Origin: Burkholderiaceae bacterium
GTDB taxonomy: Bacteria; Pseudomonadota; Gammaproteobacteria; Burkholderiales; Burkholderiaceae_C
Length of the DNA: 16,765 nt
Assembly (NCBI GenBank): GCA_023262365.1
Contig: JALRBF010000035.1
Span: forward strand, 1-16,765
Direction: 5' to 3'
The notes under the pieces were generated by a model. That model saw only the letters and a program-made list of their open reading frames with translations. It did not search any database and had not been told where the DNA came from. The translations under genes were made by a program, and so were the position numbers. Each line of letters begins with the position of its first letter. Positions within the stretch are counted from its first letter, which is position 1. This document shows, piece by piece, positions 7,666 through 14,511 of the stretch.

Positions 7666-8454
7666 CTAGGCCAACGACGCCAAAAAGCGATGCACCGCTT
7701 GGTTGAAATTCTCGGGCTGCTCCATGTTGGCAATGTGCGAGGCGTTGGGTACCACGTGCAGCTGGGCCCCGGCAATACGTTGCGCGATGTCGCGCGCCAT
7801 GTCCGGCGTGGTGGCCGCGTCTTGGTCACCCACCACCACCAGAGTGGGGCATTCAATGGCAGCGATTTGGTCAAGCAAATCAAGCGCGGCAATCGCCTCG
7901 CAGCAGCCTAGGTAACCCGGCACGGGGGTGCCGGTAATCATGTCGGTCACCTGGGCCATCACGTCGGGACGCGCTTGGCGAAACGGCTCGGTGAACCACC
8001 GCGCCAACGTGCCTTGCACCACCGCCTGCATGCCGCCCTCGCGTGCCAGGCGCATGCGATCGGCCCACGTGGACTGCGCCGCAGCGGGGTAGCCCGCGCT
8101 GGTGTCGGCCAACACCATGCTGGCAAATAACCCGGGATAGGCCAGCGCCATGGTTTGGCCAATCATGCCGCCCATGGACAAGCCGATCCAGTGGCTACGC
8201 GCAATGCCCAGATGCTGCATGACGCCGTAGGCATCGGCGCCCAACTGCGCCAGGGTGTAGGGCCCAGGCGGGGCGTCCGACTGGCCATGGCCACGGGTAT
8301 CAAAACGCAACACCCGGTGGTTTTGCGCCAGCTCGTGCGCCAAGCCATCCCACATGTGAACGTTGCAACACAGCGAGTGCGACATGGTGACCCAATCGCC
8401 TTGCTGACCCAACACCTCGTAATACATTCCTACGCCGTTGACGTCCACTTTCAT
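7666..8454 (-). CDS. Alpha/beta hydrolase, 3-oxoadipate enol-lactonase (PcaD)-like
   Basis: This is an alpha/beta hydrolase of 262 residues, the usual size of PcaD, which opens 3-oxoadipate enol-lactone in the beta-ketoadipate pathway. The catalytic triad is visible: nucleophile S93 in GLSMGG, acid D212 in VVVGDQDAATTP, and H240 in NASHIANMEQPENF. HSLCCNVHMWDG holds the oxyanion region and RGHGQSDAP follows. No other protocatechuate genes are present here, so the substrate may be a different lactone or ester and the symbol is withheld. The frame is open to 8508, but the ATG at 8454 is chosen: it begins MKVDVNGVGMYYEVLG, a normal family N-terminus, and is preceded by GGAG at the right distance. 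It is the first gene of a leftward pair with the nuclease. Confidence 0.85.
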   Translation of the reverse strand: MKVDVNGVGMYYEVLGQQGDWVTMSHSLCCNVHMWDGLAHELAQNHRVLRFDTRGHGQSDAPPGPYTLAQLGADAYGVMQHLGIARSHWIGLSMGGMIGQTMALAYPGLFASMVLADTSAGYPAAAQSTWADRMRLAREGGMQAVVQGTLARWFTEPFRQARPDVMAQVTDMITGTPVPGYLGCCEAIAALDLLDQIAAIECPTLVVVGDQDAATTPDMARDIAQRIAGAQLHVVPNASHIANMEQPENFNQAVHRFLASLA

Positions 8455-8462
8455 GGTTACTG

Positions 8463-8466
8463 CTCC
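8463..8466 (-). promoter_or_regulatory. Shine-Dalgarno sequence of the alpha/beta hydrolase
   Basis: GGAG on the minus strand lies 8 nt before the ATG at 8454. It decides the start against the longer open frame to 8508. It is one of the few clear ribosome binding sites in the window. Confidence 0.7.
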
Positions 8467-8517
8467 AATGGTTGCGGCAATCGCGCTGCCGTTCGTGGAA
8501 AAAAGCACGTGGCTGGA

Positions 8518-8526
8518 GTATGCTAC
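8518..8526. promoter_or_regulatory. Putative divergent -10 element, repeat of the one at 5809
   Basis: GTATGCTAC occurs here exactly as at 5809-5817. It reads TATGCT on the plus strand (8519-8524) and TAGCAT on the minus strand (8525-8520). It sits in the 104-bp gap between the hydrolase and the TlpA-like gene. Plus-strand transcription would leave a leader of about 28 nt before the ATG at 8559; minus-strand transcription would leave one of about 60 nt that includes the GGAG. No clear -35 boxes are seen. Nothing else is recognisable in this gap. Confidence 0.4.
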
Positions 8527-8558
8527 TTGACCTGTTGCAACCCTGTACCCCAGCTGAC

Positions 8559-9074
8559 ATGAGCACCCGCCGCCAAGCCCTTGCCTACGCCTCTGCCCTA
8601 GGCGCCACTGCGCTGGCGCCGCGCATCGCGGCGGCCAGCGAGGTCAACGCGCCTCCGCTGCCCGCGGTGGGCGAGGTCTTTGCCGTGCCCAACATCAAGC
8701 GGCTGGACGGCACACCGTTTACCGCTGATCCGAACCAAGTTTTGGTGCTGTACTGGTGGGCCAGCACCTGCCCGTTTTGCGCTTTGCAAAGCCCCGAAAT
8801 GGACAAGCTTTACCGCGCCATGGCGCCCAAAGGCATGGCGTTTTTGGGCCTCTCGATCGACAAAACCCCGCAACGGGCGCAGGACTACCTCAAGCTCAAA
8901 GGCTACGTTTGGCCCTCGGCCTGGGTCACGCCCGAGTTTGCCCAAGCCCGGCCTAAGCCGCAGGGCCTACCCATTACCGTGGTGCGCGGCGCCAATGCGC
9001 GCGTGCTGCAAGCTGAGCGCGGGCAATTGTTTCCCGAAGACGTGGCCGAGATGGCCCGTTGGGTCAAAGGCTAA
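8559..9074 (+). CDS. TlpA-like thioredoxin-fold protein, exported
   Basis: This 171-residue protein has an N-terminal export signal (MSTRRQALAYASALGATALA, then PRIAAAS). The paired arginines before a hydrophobic stretch suggest, without proving, a twin-arginine signal. The mature part is a TlpA/ResA-type thioredoxin fold. The redox motif is CPFC (C71, C74) in YWWASTCPFCALQSPEMDKLY-like context, followed by MAFLGLSID and the cis-proline loop QGLPITVV. Such proteins reduce or form disulfides in the periplasm, for instance in cytochrome c maturation, but no partner is encoded nearby. In-frame starts at 8472 and 8520 would only add non-family sequence, and 8520 lies within the -10-like element. 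The creatininase gene follows after 6 bp. Confidence 0.85.
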   Translation: MSTRRQALAYASALGATALAPRIAAASEVNAPPLPAVGEVFAVPNIKRLDGTPFTADPNQVLVLYWWASTCPFCALQSPEMDKLYRAMAPKGMAFLGLSIDKTPQRAQDYLKLKGYVWPSAWVTPEFAQARPKPQGLPITVVRGANARVLQAERGQLFPEDVAEMARWVKG

Positions 9075-9080
9075 GGCCGC

Positions 9081-9893
9081 GTGAGCACCACCTACCCCCG
9101 CGCCTGGGCCGAGTGGACCAGCCCAGACTTTGACACCCTGCGCCACAGCAACCAAGCCGCGCGCGCCGTGGCGGTGTTGCCCGTGGCCGCCGTGGAACAA
9201 CACGGCCCGCACCTGCCCACCGGCGTGGACACCTTCTTGATTCAAGCCATGCTGGAGCGTGCCCTAGCGCTGCTGCCGCCTGAGCTGCCCACGCCGGTGC
9301 TGCCAGTGCAAGCCATTGGCTTAAGCCCCGAGCATGGGGCGTTTGCTGGCACCCTGTCGCTGCAACCCAGCACCGTGTTGGCGCTGTGGCAGCAGCTGGG
9401 GCATGGCGTGGCGCGCAGCGGCCTGCGCAAGTTGTTGTTGCTCAACGGCCACGGCGGGCAAGCCAGCCTCACCGACGCAGCCGCGCGCATGCTGCGCAAC
9501 GAATGTGGGCTAACGGTGGTGACGTGCAACTGGTACCAGCTGCCGATGCCCGAAGCGGTGCGCGCGCTTTTCAGTGAGCACGAGCACCGCTTTGGCGTGC
9601 ACGCCGGCGACATGGAAACCTCCATCATGCTAGCCCTTGCGCCGCAATTGGTGCGCATGCAGCACGCGGCCGATTTTGCTTCGACCAGCGAGCAGCGCGC
9701 GCGCACCACGCGTGTGCTGGGCAACGGCGTGAGCGCCAAACTCGCGTGGCAGGCGCAAGACCTTAACCCCGCCGGGGCCGTGGGCAACGCCAGCGCCGCC
9801 AGCGCGCCCAAGGGACAAGCCGTGCTCGCCGCCGTGGCCCAATCGCTGGCAGAATTGATTCAAGACATCGCCGAACTCGAGCCCTTGGGCTGA
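9081..9893 (+). CDS. Creatininase-family amidohydrolase
   Basis: This 270-residue protein belongs to the creatininase superfamily, which includes creatininase, the ArfB formamide hydrolase of flavin/deazaflavin synthesis and the mycofactocin peptidase MftE. Metal-site residues are present: E39, H41 and D50 in VEQHGPHLPTGVDT, H124 in LNGHGGQ, and E179 in HAGDMET. The NGHGG form, in place of the NGHYEN of true creatininase, is the form seen in the wider family, so creatinine is unlikely to be the substrate and none can be assigned. The start is a GTG with TAAGG 4 nt upstream, formed partly from the stop of the preceding gene, so the pair is probably cotranscribed and coupled. A possible terminator hairpin spans its stop codon. 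Confidence 0.85.
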   Translation: MSTTYPRAWAEWTSPDFDTLRHSNQAARAVAVLPVAAVEQHGPHLPTGVDTFLIQAMLERALALLPPELPTPVLPVQAIGLSPEHGAFAGTLSLQPSTVLALWQQLGHGVARSGLRKLLLLNGHGGQASLTDAAARMLRNECGLTVVTCNWYQLPMPEAVRALFSEHEHRFGVHAGDMETSIMLALAPQLVRMQHAADFASTSEQRARTTRVLGNGVSAKLAWQAQDLNPAGAVGNASAASAPKGQAVLAAVAQSLAELIQDIAELEPLG

Positions 9894-9906
9894 GTCCGCT
9901 TTTTTT
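9876..9906 (+). terminator. Putative intrinsic terminator overlapping the creatininase stop codon
   Basis: CTC-G-AGCCC at 9876-9884 pairs with GGGCTGAG at 9887-9894 (one bulged G; the apex must open to make a loop), followed 5 nt later by seven T residues at 9900-9906. The TGA stop lies inside the 3' arm. The separation between stem and T-run makes it imperfect, and the next gene is on the same strand, so it may attenuate rather than end transcription. Confidence 0.4.
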
Positions 9907-9929
9907 CTCCACCCTCACCCCCCTACGCC

Positions 9930-10628
9930 ATGCTGACCTTTTACTACAACACCGCCCCCAACCCCATGAAGGTGGCGCTGCTGCTCGAAGAACTGCAACT
10001 GCCTTACGACCCGGTGGCCGTGGACACGCGCAAAGGCGAGCAACACGCCGCTGAGTTTTTGGCCGTCAACCCCAACGCCAAAGTCCCTGCCGTGGTTGAC
10101 GGGGACATCACCTTGTTTGACAGCAACGCCATCTTGCTGTTTTTGGCCGAGCGCGCCCAACGCTTTGTGCCCGAGGCCTCCAACCTGCCGGCGCGGGCCG
10201 AGATGTTGTCGTGGCTGATGTTTGTTGCCTCGGGCATTGGCCCGTACTCGGGGCAGGCGGTGCACTTTAGGCACTTCGCGCCCGAGCCCAAAACCTACGC
10301 CCTTAACCGCTACGACTTTGAGGCGCACCGGCACTGGGGCATCATCGAGCAACGCTTAGCCAACCGGGCCTACTTGCTTGGCCACGATTACTCCATTGTG
10401 GACATGGCCTTTTGGGGCTGGGCGCGCATGATGCCGTTTGTGCTGGGCGCCGACGACACTTGGGACCGTTACCCCCATTGCAAGCGGCTGCTCGACGCGG
10501 TCTCGGCCCGCCCTGCGGCCGAACGGGTGGAGGCGCTGAGAAAACGCCACAGCTTCAAAACCGAAATGGACGATCAAGCCAAGGCGGCCATGTTCCCCTC
10601 CAACGAACGCCTCAAAAGCGCCACGTGA
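9930..10628 (+). CDS. Glutathione S-transferase family protein
   Basis: This 232-residue cytosolic protein has a thioredoxin-like N-terminal domain (about 1-80) and an all-helical C-terminal domain. [20 protein letters not shown] has the TxPN-type glutathione-site loop of the Nu/YfcG-like bacterial classes rather than a catalytic Tyr or Ser class. P53 in KVPAVVDGD is the cis-proline, and D64-S65 in [13 protein letters not shown] contact the glutathione gamma-glutamyl group. [20 protein letters not shown] is the usual C-terminal N-capping region. YfcG-like enzymes act as disulfide-bond reductases; which reaction applies here is unknown. The ATG at 9930 has no obvious Shine-Dalgarno sequence. 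Its stop overlaps the YcsI start as GTGA. Confidence 0.9.
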   Translation: MLTFYYNTAPNPMKVALLLEELQLPYDPVAVDTRKGEQHAAEFLAVNPNAKVPAVVDGDITLFDSNAILLFLAERAQRFVPEASNLPARAEMLSWLMFVASGIGPYSGQAVHFRHFAPEPKTYALNRYDFEAHRHWGIIEQRLANRAYLLGHDYSIVDMAFWGWARMMPFVLGADDTWDRYPHCKRLLDAVSARPAAERVEALRKRHSFKTEMDDQAKAAMFPSNERLKSAT

Positions 10629-11410
10629 GCGGCCCAACCCCGGCCCAGCGCGCCAGGGCCAGCATTCGCAGCGGCGCGCACACCGGCCACACCAGCGGGC
10701 TGGCCGACGAGCACGTGCAGGGAAACGTGGTGATCTTGCCCGCGAGCTGGGCCAACGATTTTTTGCGTTTTTGCCAGCGCAACCCCAAACCCTGCCCGGT
10801 GCTGGCCGTAAGTGAACCCGGCGACCCCATGCTGCCCGCGCTCGGCCACGACATCGACATCCGCACCGATGTGCCGCGCTACCGAGTGTGGCAACACGGC
10901 GAGCTGGTTGACGAACCCACCGACATTGGCGCGCTGTGGCAAGCCGATTGGGTCACCTTCGTGCTGGGGTGTTCGTTTTCGTTCGAACAAGCCCTGCTGC
11001 AAGCCGGTGTGCCGCTGCGCCACGTGGCGCAGCAGCGCAACGTGGCCATGTATCGCACCTCCGTACCCACCAACGCGGCCGGGCCTTTTGCCGGGCCACT
11101 GGTGGTGAGCATGCGGCCCATGCGTGCCGAGCATGCCATTCGGGCGGTACAAATCACCTCGCGTTTTCCGCAGGTGCACGGCGCGCCGGTGCATCTGGGT
11201 AACCCCAGCCTCATCGGAATTGGCGATCTGCAACAGCCCGATTACGGTGACCCGGTGGACGTACTTGACGATGAATTGCCGGTGTTTTGGGCCTGTGGCG
11301 TGACGCCACAAGCGGCCTTGGCGCAGGCCAAGCCGCCGATTTGCATCACCCACGCCCCCGGCGCCATGCTCATCGCCGACCCCCTTAACAGTCACATCGC
11401 GGCGCTTTAG
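10625..11410 (+). CDS. YcsI/DUF1445 family protein (putative hydro-lyase, D-glutamate cyclase-like)
   Basis: This is a full-length DUF1445 protein of 261 residues. Family blocks are clear: [17 protein letters not shown] (114-130), [20 protein letters not shown] (139-158), [20 protein letters not shown] (161-180), [20 protein letters not shown] (181-200) and [13 protein letters not shown]...[12 protein letters not shown] (220-245). Bacillus subtilis YcsI lies in the kip/5-oxoprolinase region, and the related domain of mammalian DGLUCY is a D-glutamate cyclase; a role in 5-oxoproline or D-glutamate metabolism is therefore plausible but inferred. The open frame extends left to 10412 through the GST gene. 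The GTG at 10625, overlapping the GST stop, gives the normal length, so it is chosen. Confidence 0.88.
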   Translation: MSGPTPAQRARASIRSGAHTGHTSGLADEHVQGNVVILPASWANDFLRFCQRNPKPCPVLAVSEPGDPMLPALGHDIDIRTDVPRYRVWQHGELVDEPTDIGALWQADWVTFVLGCSFSFEQALLQAGVPLRHVAQQRNVAMYRTSVPTNAAGPFAGPLVVSMRPMRAEHAIRAVQITSRFPQVHGAPVHLGNPSLIGIGDLQQPDYGDPVDVLDDELPVFWACGVTPQAALAQAKPPICITHAPGAMLIADPLNSHIAAL

Positions 11411-11427
11411 CCTGCCGCCTGCCCACC

Positions 11428-12429
11428 ATGACCCTTGCCTCCACCATGCAGTACATCGACCACGGCCAAGGCGGCACACCCGAGGTGCTGCACGTGGCCC
11501 GCACCGCGGTGCCCACCCCCGGGCCGGGCGACGTGCTGGTGCGCGTGGCCTACGCCGGGGTCAACCGCCCCGACTGCGCCCAACGCATGGGCACGTACCC
11601 ACCGCCGCCGGGCGCTTCACCGATCTTGGGGCTTGAAGCCGCCGGCACCGTGGTGGCCGTAGGCGCCGAAGTAAGCCACTGGCAAGTGGGCGATGCGGTG
11701 TGCGGCCTGTGCAATGGTGGGGCCTATGCCGAGTACGTGGCCATTCCGGCGGGGCAGGCCTTGCCCATTCCGGCTGGCCTTAGTCTGGAGCAAGCCGCGG
11801 CCCTGCCCGAGAACTTCTTTACGGTCTGGACCAATGTGTTTCAACGCGGGCGGCTGCAAGCGGGTGAGCGTTTGCTGGTGCACGGCGGTTCCTCGGGCAT
11901 TGGCCTGACCGCCATTCAATTGGCCAGCGCGTTTGGCGCACGCGTCATGACCACCGTAGGCAATGCCGCCAAAGCCCAAGCGTGCTTGGCCGCCGGCGCC
12001 AGCAAGGCCGTCATTTACACCGAGCAAGACTTTGTGCAGGCCGCGCTGGACTTTGGCGATGGGCAAGGCGTCAACGCCGTACTGGACATGGTGGGCGGCA
12101 GCTACATGCAACGCAACCTCAAAGCCCTGGCCACCGACGGACGCCTGATTCAGGTGGCGTTTTTGCAGGGCTCCAAAACCGAAGTCGACTGGCTTACGCT
12201 CATGACCAAACGGCTGCACTTCACCGGCAGCACGCTGCGCCCGCGCTCGCCCCAAGACAAAGCACAAATCGCCCGCGAGCTGCAGCAACACGTATGGCCG
12301 TTGCTGGCCTCGCAACGGGTGGCCCCGGTGCTTTACCAAACCTTTGATTTGGCCCAAGCCGCGCAAGCCCACGCCCTAATGGAGAGCTCGGCGCACATAG
12401 GCAAAATCATGCTCAAAGTGGCTGGTTAG
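11428..12429 (+). CDS. NAD(P)H:quinone oxidoreductase, zinc-free MDR family (PIG3/QorA type)
   Basis: This 333-residue medium-chain dehydrogenase/reductase matches the PIG3-type quinone oxidoreductases, which reduce quinones with NADPH. The N-terminal catalytic domain carries AYAGVNRPDCAQRMGTYPPP and GLEAAGTVVAVG, and lacks the cysteine ligands of zinc alcohol dehydrogenases. The nucleotide-binding domain has LPENFFTVWTNVF and the glycine motif VHGGSSGIGLTAIQLA (151-166). SYMQRNLKALATDGRLIQVAF and HIGKIMLKVAG close the protein. The start at 11428 lies 17 bp after YcsI, without a clear Shine-Dalgarno sequence; an in-frame ATG at 11446 (MQYIDHG) is an equally good start. It probably ends the GST-YcsI-QOR transcript. 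Confidence 0.9.
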   Translation: MTLASTMQYIDHGQGGTPEVLHVARTAVPTPGPGDVLVRVAYAGVNRPDCAQRMGTYPPPPGASPILGLEAAGTVVAVGAEVSHWQVGDAVCGLCNGGAYAEYVAIPAGQALPIPAGLSLEQAAALPENFFTVWTNVFQRGRLQAGERLLVHGGSSGIGLTAIQLASAFGARVMTTVGNAAKAQACLAAGASKAVIYTEQDFVQAALDFGDGQGVNAVLDMVGGSYMQRNLKALATDGRLIQVAFLQGSKTEVDWLTLMTKRLHFTGSTLRPRSPQDKAQIARELQQHVWPLLASQRVAPVLYQTFDLAQAAQAHALMESSAHIGKIMLKVAG

Positions 12430-12503
12430 GTCTTTGGTTTACACCTAAGGGGATGGGACCAAACCGGGTACCCCAGGCAGATGGGGGGCTTTTGCCCAGC
12501 GGT

Positions 12504-12509
12504 TAAAAT
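12504..12509 (+). promoter_or_regulatory. Putative -10 element of the small CxxC protein gene
   Basis: TAAAAT at 12504-12509 ends 6 nt before the ATG at 12516, the same spacing as at yhbY and at 5822. No -35 box stands out. The rest of the 86-bp gap (12430-12515) holds a short GGGC-TTTT-GCCC hairpin (12486-12497), a GGGTACCC palindrome near 12466-12473, and nothing else recognisable. Confidence 0.45.
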
Positions 12510-12515
12510 ACTGGC

Positions 12516-12749
12516 ATGGCAAATGACGACAAAACCATCACCAGCGAAAACGGCCTGCGCTACAAATCCAAAAAGGCCGGCTCTCCTTTCACCGGCCGAG
12601 GCACCACCGGCGGCACCATGAGCTGCATCAAGTGTGGGCAGCACAAGCCTCGCAAACATGGCGCTTTCAAGCGCATGTTTGGCAACTCCACCATGTTTGT
12701 TTGCTTCGACTGCAAACCGCCGCAGGCCGAAGCCTCAACCAACGACTAA
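12516..12749 (+). CDS. Small zinc-ribbon-like protein of unknown function
   Basis: This 77-residue protein has two CxxC knuckles, CIKC (C37, C40) and CFDC (C63, C66), 22 residues apart, the layout of a four-cysteine zinc ribbon. It is basic and glycine-rich between them (SPFTGRGTTGGTMS, HKPRKHGAFKRMFGN), which would suit nucleic-acid or ribosome contact, though nothing proves this. I cannot name a family with certainty; similar short proteins occur in Burkholderiales. The coding status is supported by the cysteine pattern, a precisely placed -10-like element, and an end that overlaps the converging ATPase gene by 4 bp (CTAA). Confidence 0.8.
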   Translation: MANDDKTITSENGLRYKSKKAGSPFTGRGTTGGTMSCIKCGQHKPRKHGAFKRMFGNSTMFVCFDCKPPQAEASTND

Positions 12750-13531
12750 GCGCTTGCCGTGGGCGGTACGGTTGGGCCCACCGCCCAGCCGCTGCCGTTG
12801 GGCACCACGCGAATACGGTCGTCAAACAGTTTTTCTAGGGCGCGGTGCAAGGCGGGCTGGTGCGCCGCGTCATCGGCCACCAAACGGCCGTCTTGCATCA
12901 ACAACACCCGGTCGGCGTGCAGCGCAGCCGCTACCTCGTGCAACACCGCCAACACCGCCACGCCGGCCGTGGCCAACCGGCGCGACCACGCCAACCAATC
13001 GGTTTGCGCCGCTGGGTCAAGGTTGGTGAGCGGTTCGTCCAACAACAACACCGAGGCCCCAGTGGCCAGCGCCCGGGCCAATGCCGCGCGTTGGCGTTGC
13101 CCGGCCGAGAGTTCGCTGAGTTTGGCCTGCCGCAGCGACCACATGGCCGTGGTGTGCAGCGCCTGCGCCACGGCCTCGGTATCGGCCGCGCGCGCGCCGC
13201 GCCACAAGCCTTGATGCGGCAGACGCCCCAGCGCCACCAAATCCCACACCACAAAGTCTTCGGTTAGCACTTGCCCCTGCCCCAGCCAAGCCACGCGTTG
13301 GGCGCGCGCGCGGCGTCCCAGTTGCTCGCTGGGGGTGCCTTGCCAGTGCAACGCCCCACGGCTGGGCAACAAACCCGCCAGGGCCCTAACCAAGGTGGAC
13401 TTGCCGGCGCCGTTGGGACCCACCAGGGCAGTGACCTGCCCGGCCCGCAGCGCCACGCTGACGTCGCGCACCACGTCGCGCTCACCCAGCGTGACGTAAA
13501 GCCCCTGCGCCTGCAGCGCTGGGGTGCTCAT
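12746..13531 (-). CDS. btuD: ABC transporter ATP-binding protein, cobalamin/iron-chelate type (BtuD-like)
   Basis: This is a 261-residue ATPase of the cobalamin/siderophore/haem importer class. It has Walker A GPNGAGKST (38-46), a Q-loop around AWLGQGQV (81-88), signature LSAGQRQRA (141-149), Walker B VLLLDEP (161-167), D-loop NLD and H-loop H198 in LAVLHEV. It is the last gene of the leftward uptake operon, and its ATG overlaps the permease stop as ATGA. The frame is open upstream to 13816; the next in-frame ATG, at 13543, would add only MGQP. The family does not by itself separate B12 from haem or siderophore, so the name relies on the receptor gene. Confidence 0.85.
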   Translation of the reverse strand: MSTPALQAQGLYVTLGERDVVRDVSVALRAGQVTALVGPNGAGKSTLVRALAGLLPSRGALHWQGTPSEQLGRRARAQRVAWLGQGQVLTEDFVVWDLVALGRLPHQGLWRGARAADTEAVAQALHTTAMWSLRQAKLSELSAGQRQRAALARALATGASVLLLDEPLTNLDPAAQTDWLAWSRRLATAGVAVLAVLHEVAAALHADRVLLMQDGRLVADDAAHQPALHRALEKLFDDRIRVVPNGSGWAVGPTVPPTASA

Positions 13532-14511
13532 GGGCTGCCCCATGCGCCGCGGCGGCGCGACATCAACCACAACAAGTACCCGCCGCCCAACACCGCCGTA
13601 AGCACGCCCACCGGCAGCTGCTGAGGTGCCAGCAGCAAGCGCGCGGCCAAGTCGGCGGCCAGCAGCAGCACCCCGCCCATCGTTGCCGCCAAGGGCAAAC
13701 GCCAGCGATAAGGCACACCCACCACGGCGCGTACCATGTGCGGCGCGGCCAAGCCCACAAAGGCAATCAACCCGGTGTGCGCCACCGAAGCGGCGGTGGC
13801 CGCCGCCAGCGTCCACACCAACACCACGCGCGCGCTGTGCAGCGGCAGGCCCAGGCTTTGCGCGGTCTCCTCGCCAGCGGCCAGCGCGTCAAGCACCTTG
13901 GCGTAGCCCCATGCCAGCAACAGCGCCACGGCCAACACCGCGGCCATCATGCGTACCGCTGGCCACGCGGCAAACGCGGTGGAGCCCAGCATAAAGCCCT
14001 GCATCACCGACAAAATGCGCGGCTGCCAGTACCCGGCCAAAGACACCATGGCCCCCAGCACCACCCCCACCACCACGCCGGCCAACAACAAGCGCAAGGT
14101 GTGTTGCGCGCCACGGGCCAGCAACAGGGTCAACCAAACCGCGGCCACGGCCCCCACCAGAGCCGCGCCGGTGCTGCCCAAGCTCATCCACAGCCCGCCG
14201 CCCACCATGCCAGTGCCCAGCCACACCAGCGCCAAGGCCAGCCCCAACGACGCCCCCGAGGCGCTGCCCAACAAGTACGGGTCAGCCAAAGGATTGCGAA
14301 ACAACCCTTGGGCAATGGCCCCGGCCAAGCCCAGCAGCGCGCCCGACAGCCACGCGGCCAAAATTCTTGGCAACCGCACCTCGTGCAGCACAAACGCCGG
14401 CATGGCCTGCGGCCACGACGCCGCCCCCACGTGCAAGCCCAACCACGCCAACAACCCCGAGGCCAACCCAAGCAACAACATCAGGCCAACGGCGGCGCGG
14501 CCGGTGGTCAC
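13528..14511 (-). CDS. btuC: FecCD-family ABC transporter permease (BtuC-like)
   Basis: This inner-membrane permease has 327 residues, typical of the FecCD/BtuC family, whose dimers form the translocation path. Long hydrophobic segments fill the sequence (about ten helices expected). Family landmarks are RLPRILAAWLSGALLGLAGA, FRNPLADPYLLGSASGASLG, the coupling region GEETAQSLGLPLHSAR, HTGLIAFVGLAAPHMVR, and LPVGVLTAVLGGGYLLWLM near the end. The start is the GTG at 14511, which overlaps the btuF stop as GTGA; the open frame continues to 14724, but that stretch has no membrane character and is discarded. It is translationally coupled on both sides. Confidence 0.88.
   Translation of the reverse strand: MTTGRAAVGLMLLLGLASGLLAWLGLHVGAASWPQAMPAFVLHEVRLPRILAAWLSGALLGLAGAIAQGLFRNPLADPYLLGSASGASLGLALALVWLGTGMVGGGLWMSLGSTGAALVGAVAAVWLTLLLARGAQHTLRLLLAGVVVGVVLGAMVSLAGYWQPRILSVMQGFMLGSTAFAAWPAVRMMAAVLAVALLLAWGYAKVLDALAAGEETAQSLGLPLHSARVVLVWTLAAATAASVAHTGLIAFVGLAAPHMVRAVVGVPYRWRLPLAATMGGVLLLAADLAARLLLAPQQLPVGVLTAVLGGGYLLWLMSRRRGAWGSP

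Noticed and set aside
6760..7911. 383-codon plus-strand open frame opposite the nuclease and hydrolase genes
   Set aside because: His/Arg/Val-rich shadow typical of the antisense of GC-rich genes; it spans the boundary of two well-supported genes.
10412..10624. Longer N-terminus for the YcsI protein
   Set aside because: It overlaps the well-supported GST gene, and the DUF1445 family begins near the GTG at 10625.
12486..12497. GGGC-TTTT-GCCC hairpin as a terminator for the quinone oxidoreductase gene
   Set aside because: The stem is only 4 bp and no T-run follows; too weak to call.
13532..13816. Longer N-terminus for the btuD ATPase
   Set aside because: It lies inside btuC in another frame; the ATPase fold starts right after the ATG at 13531.
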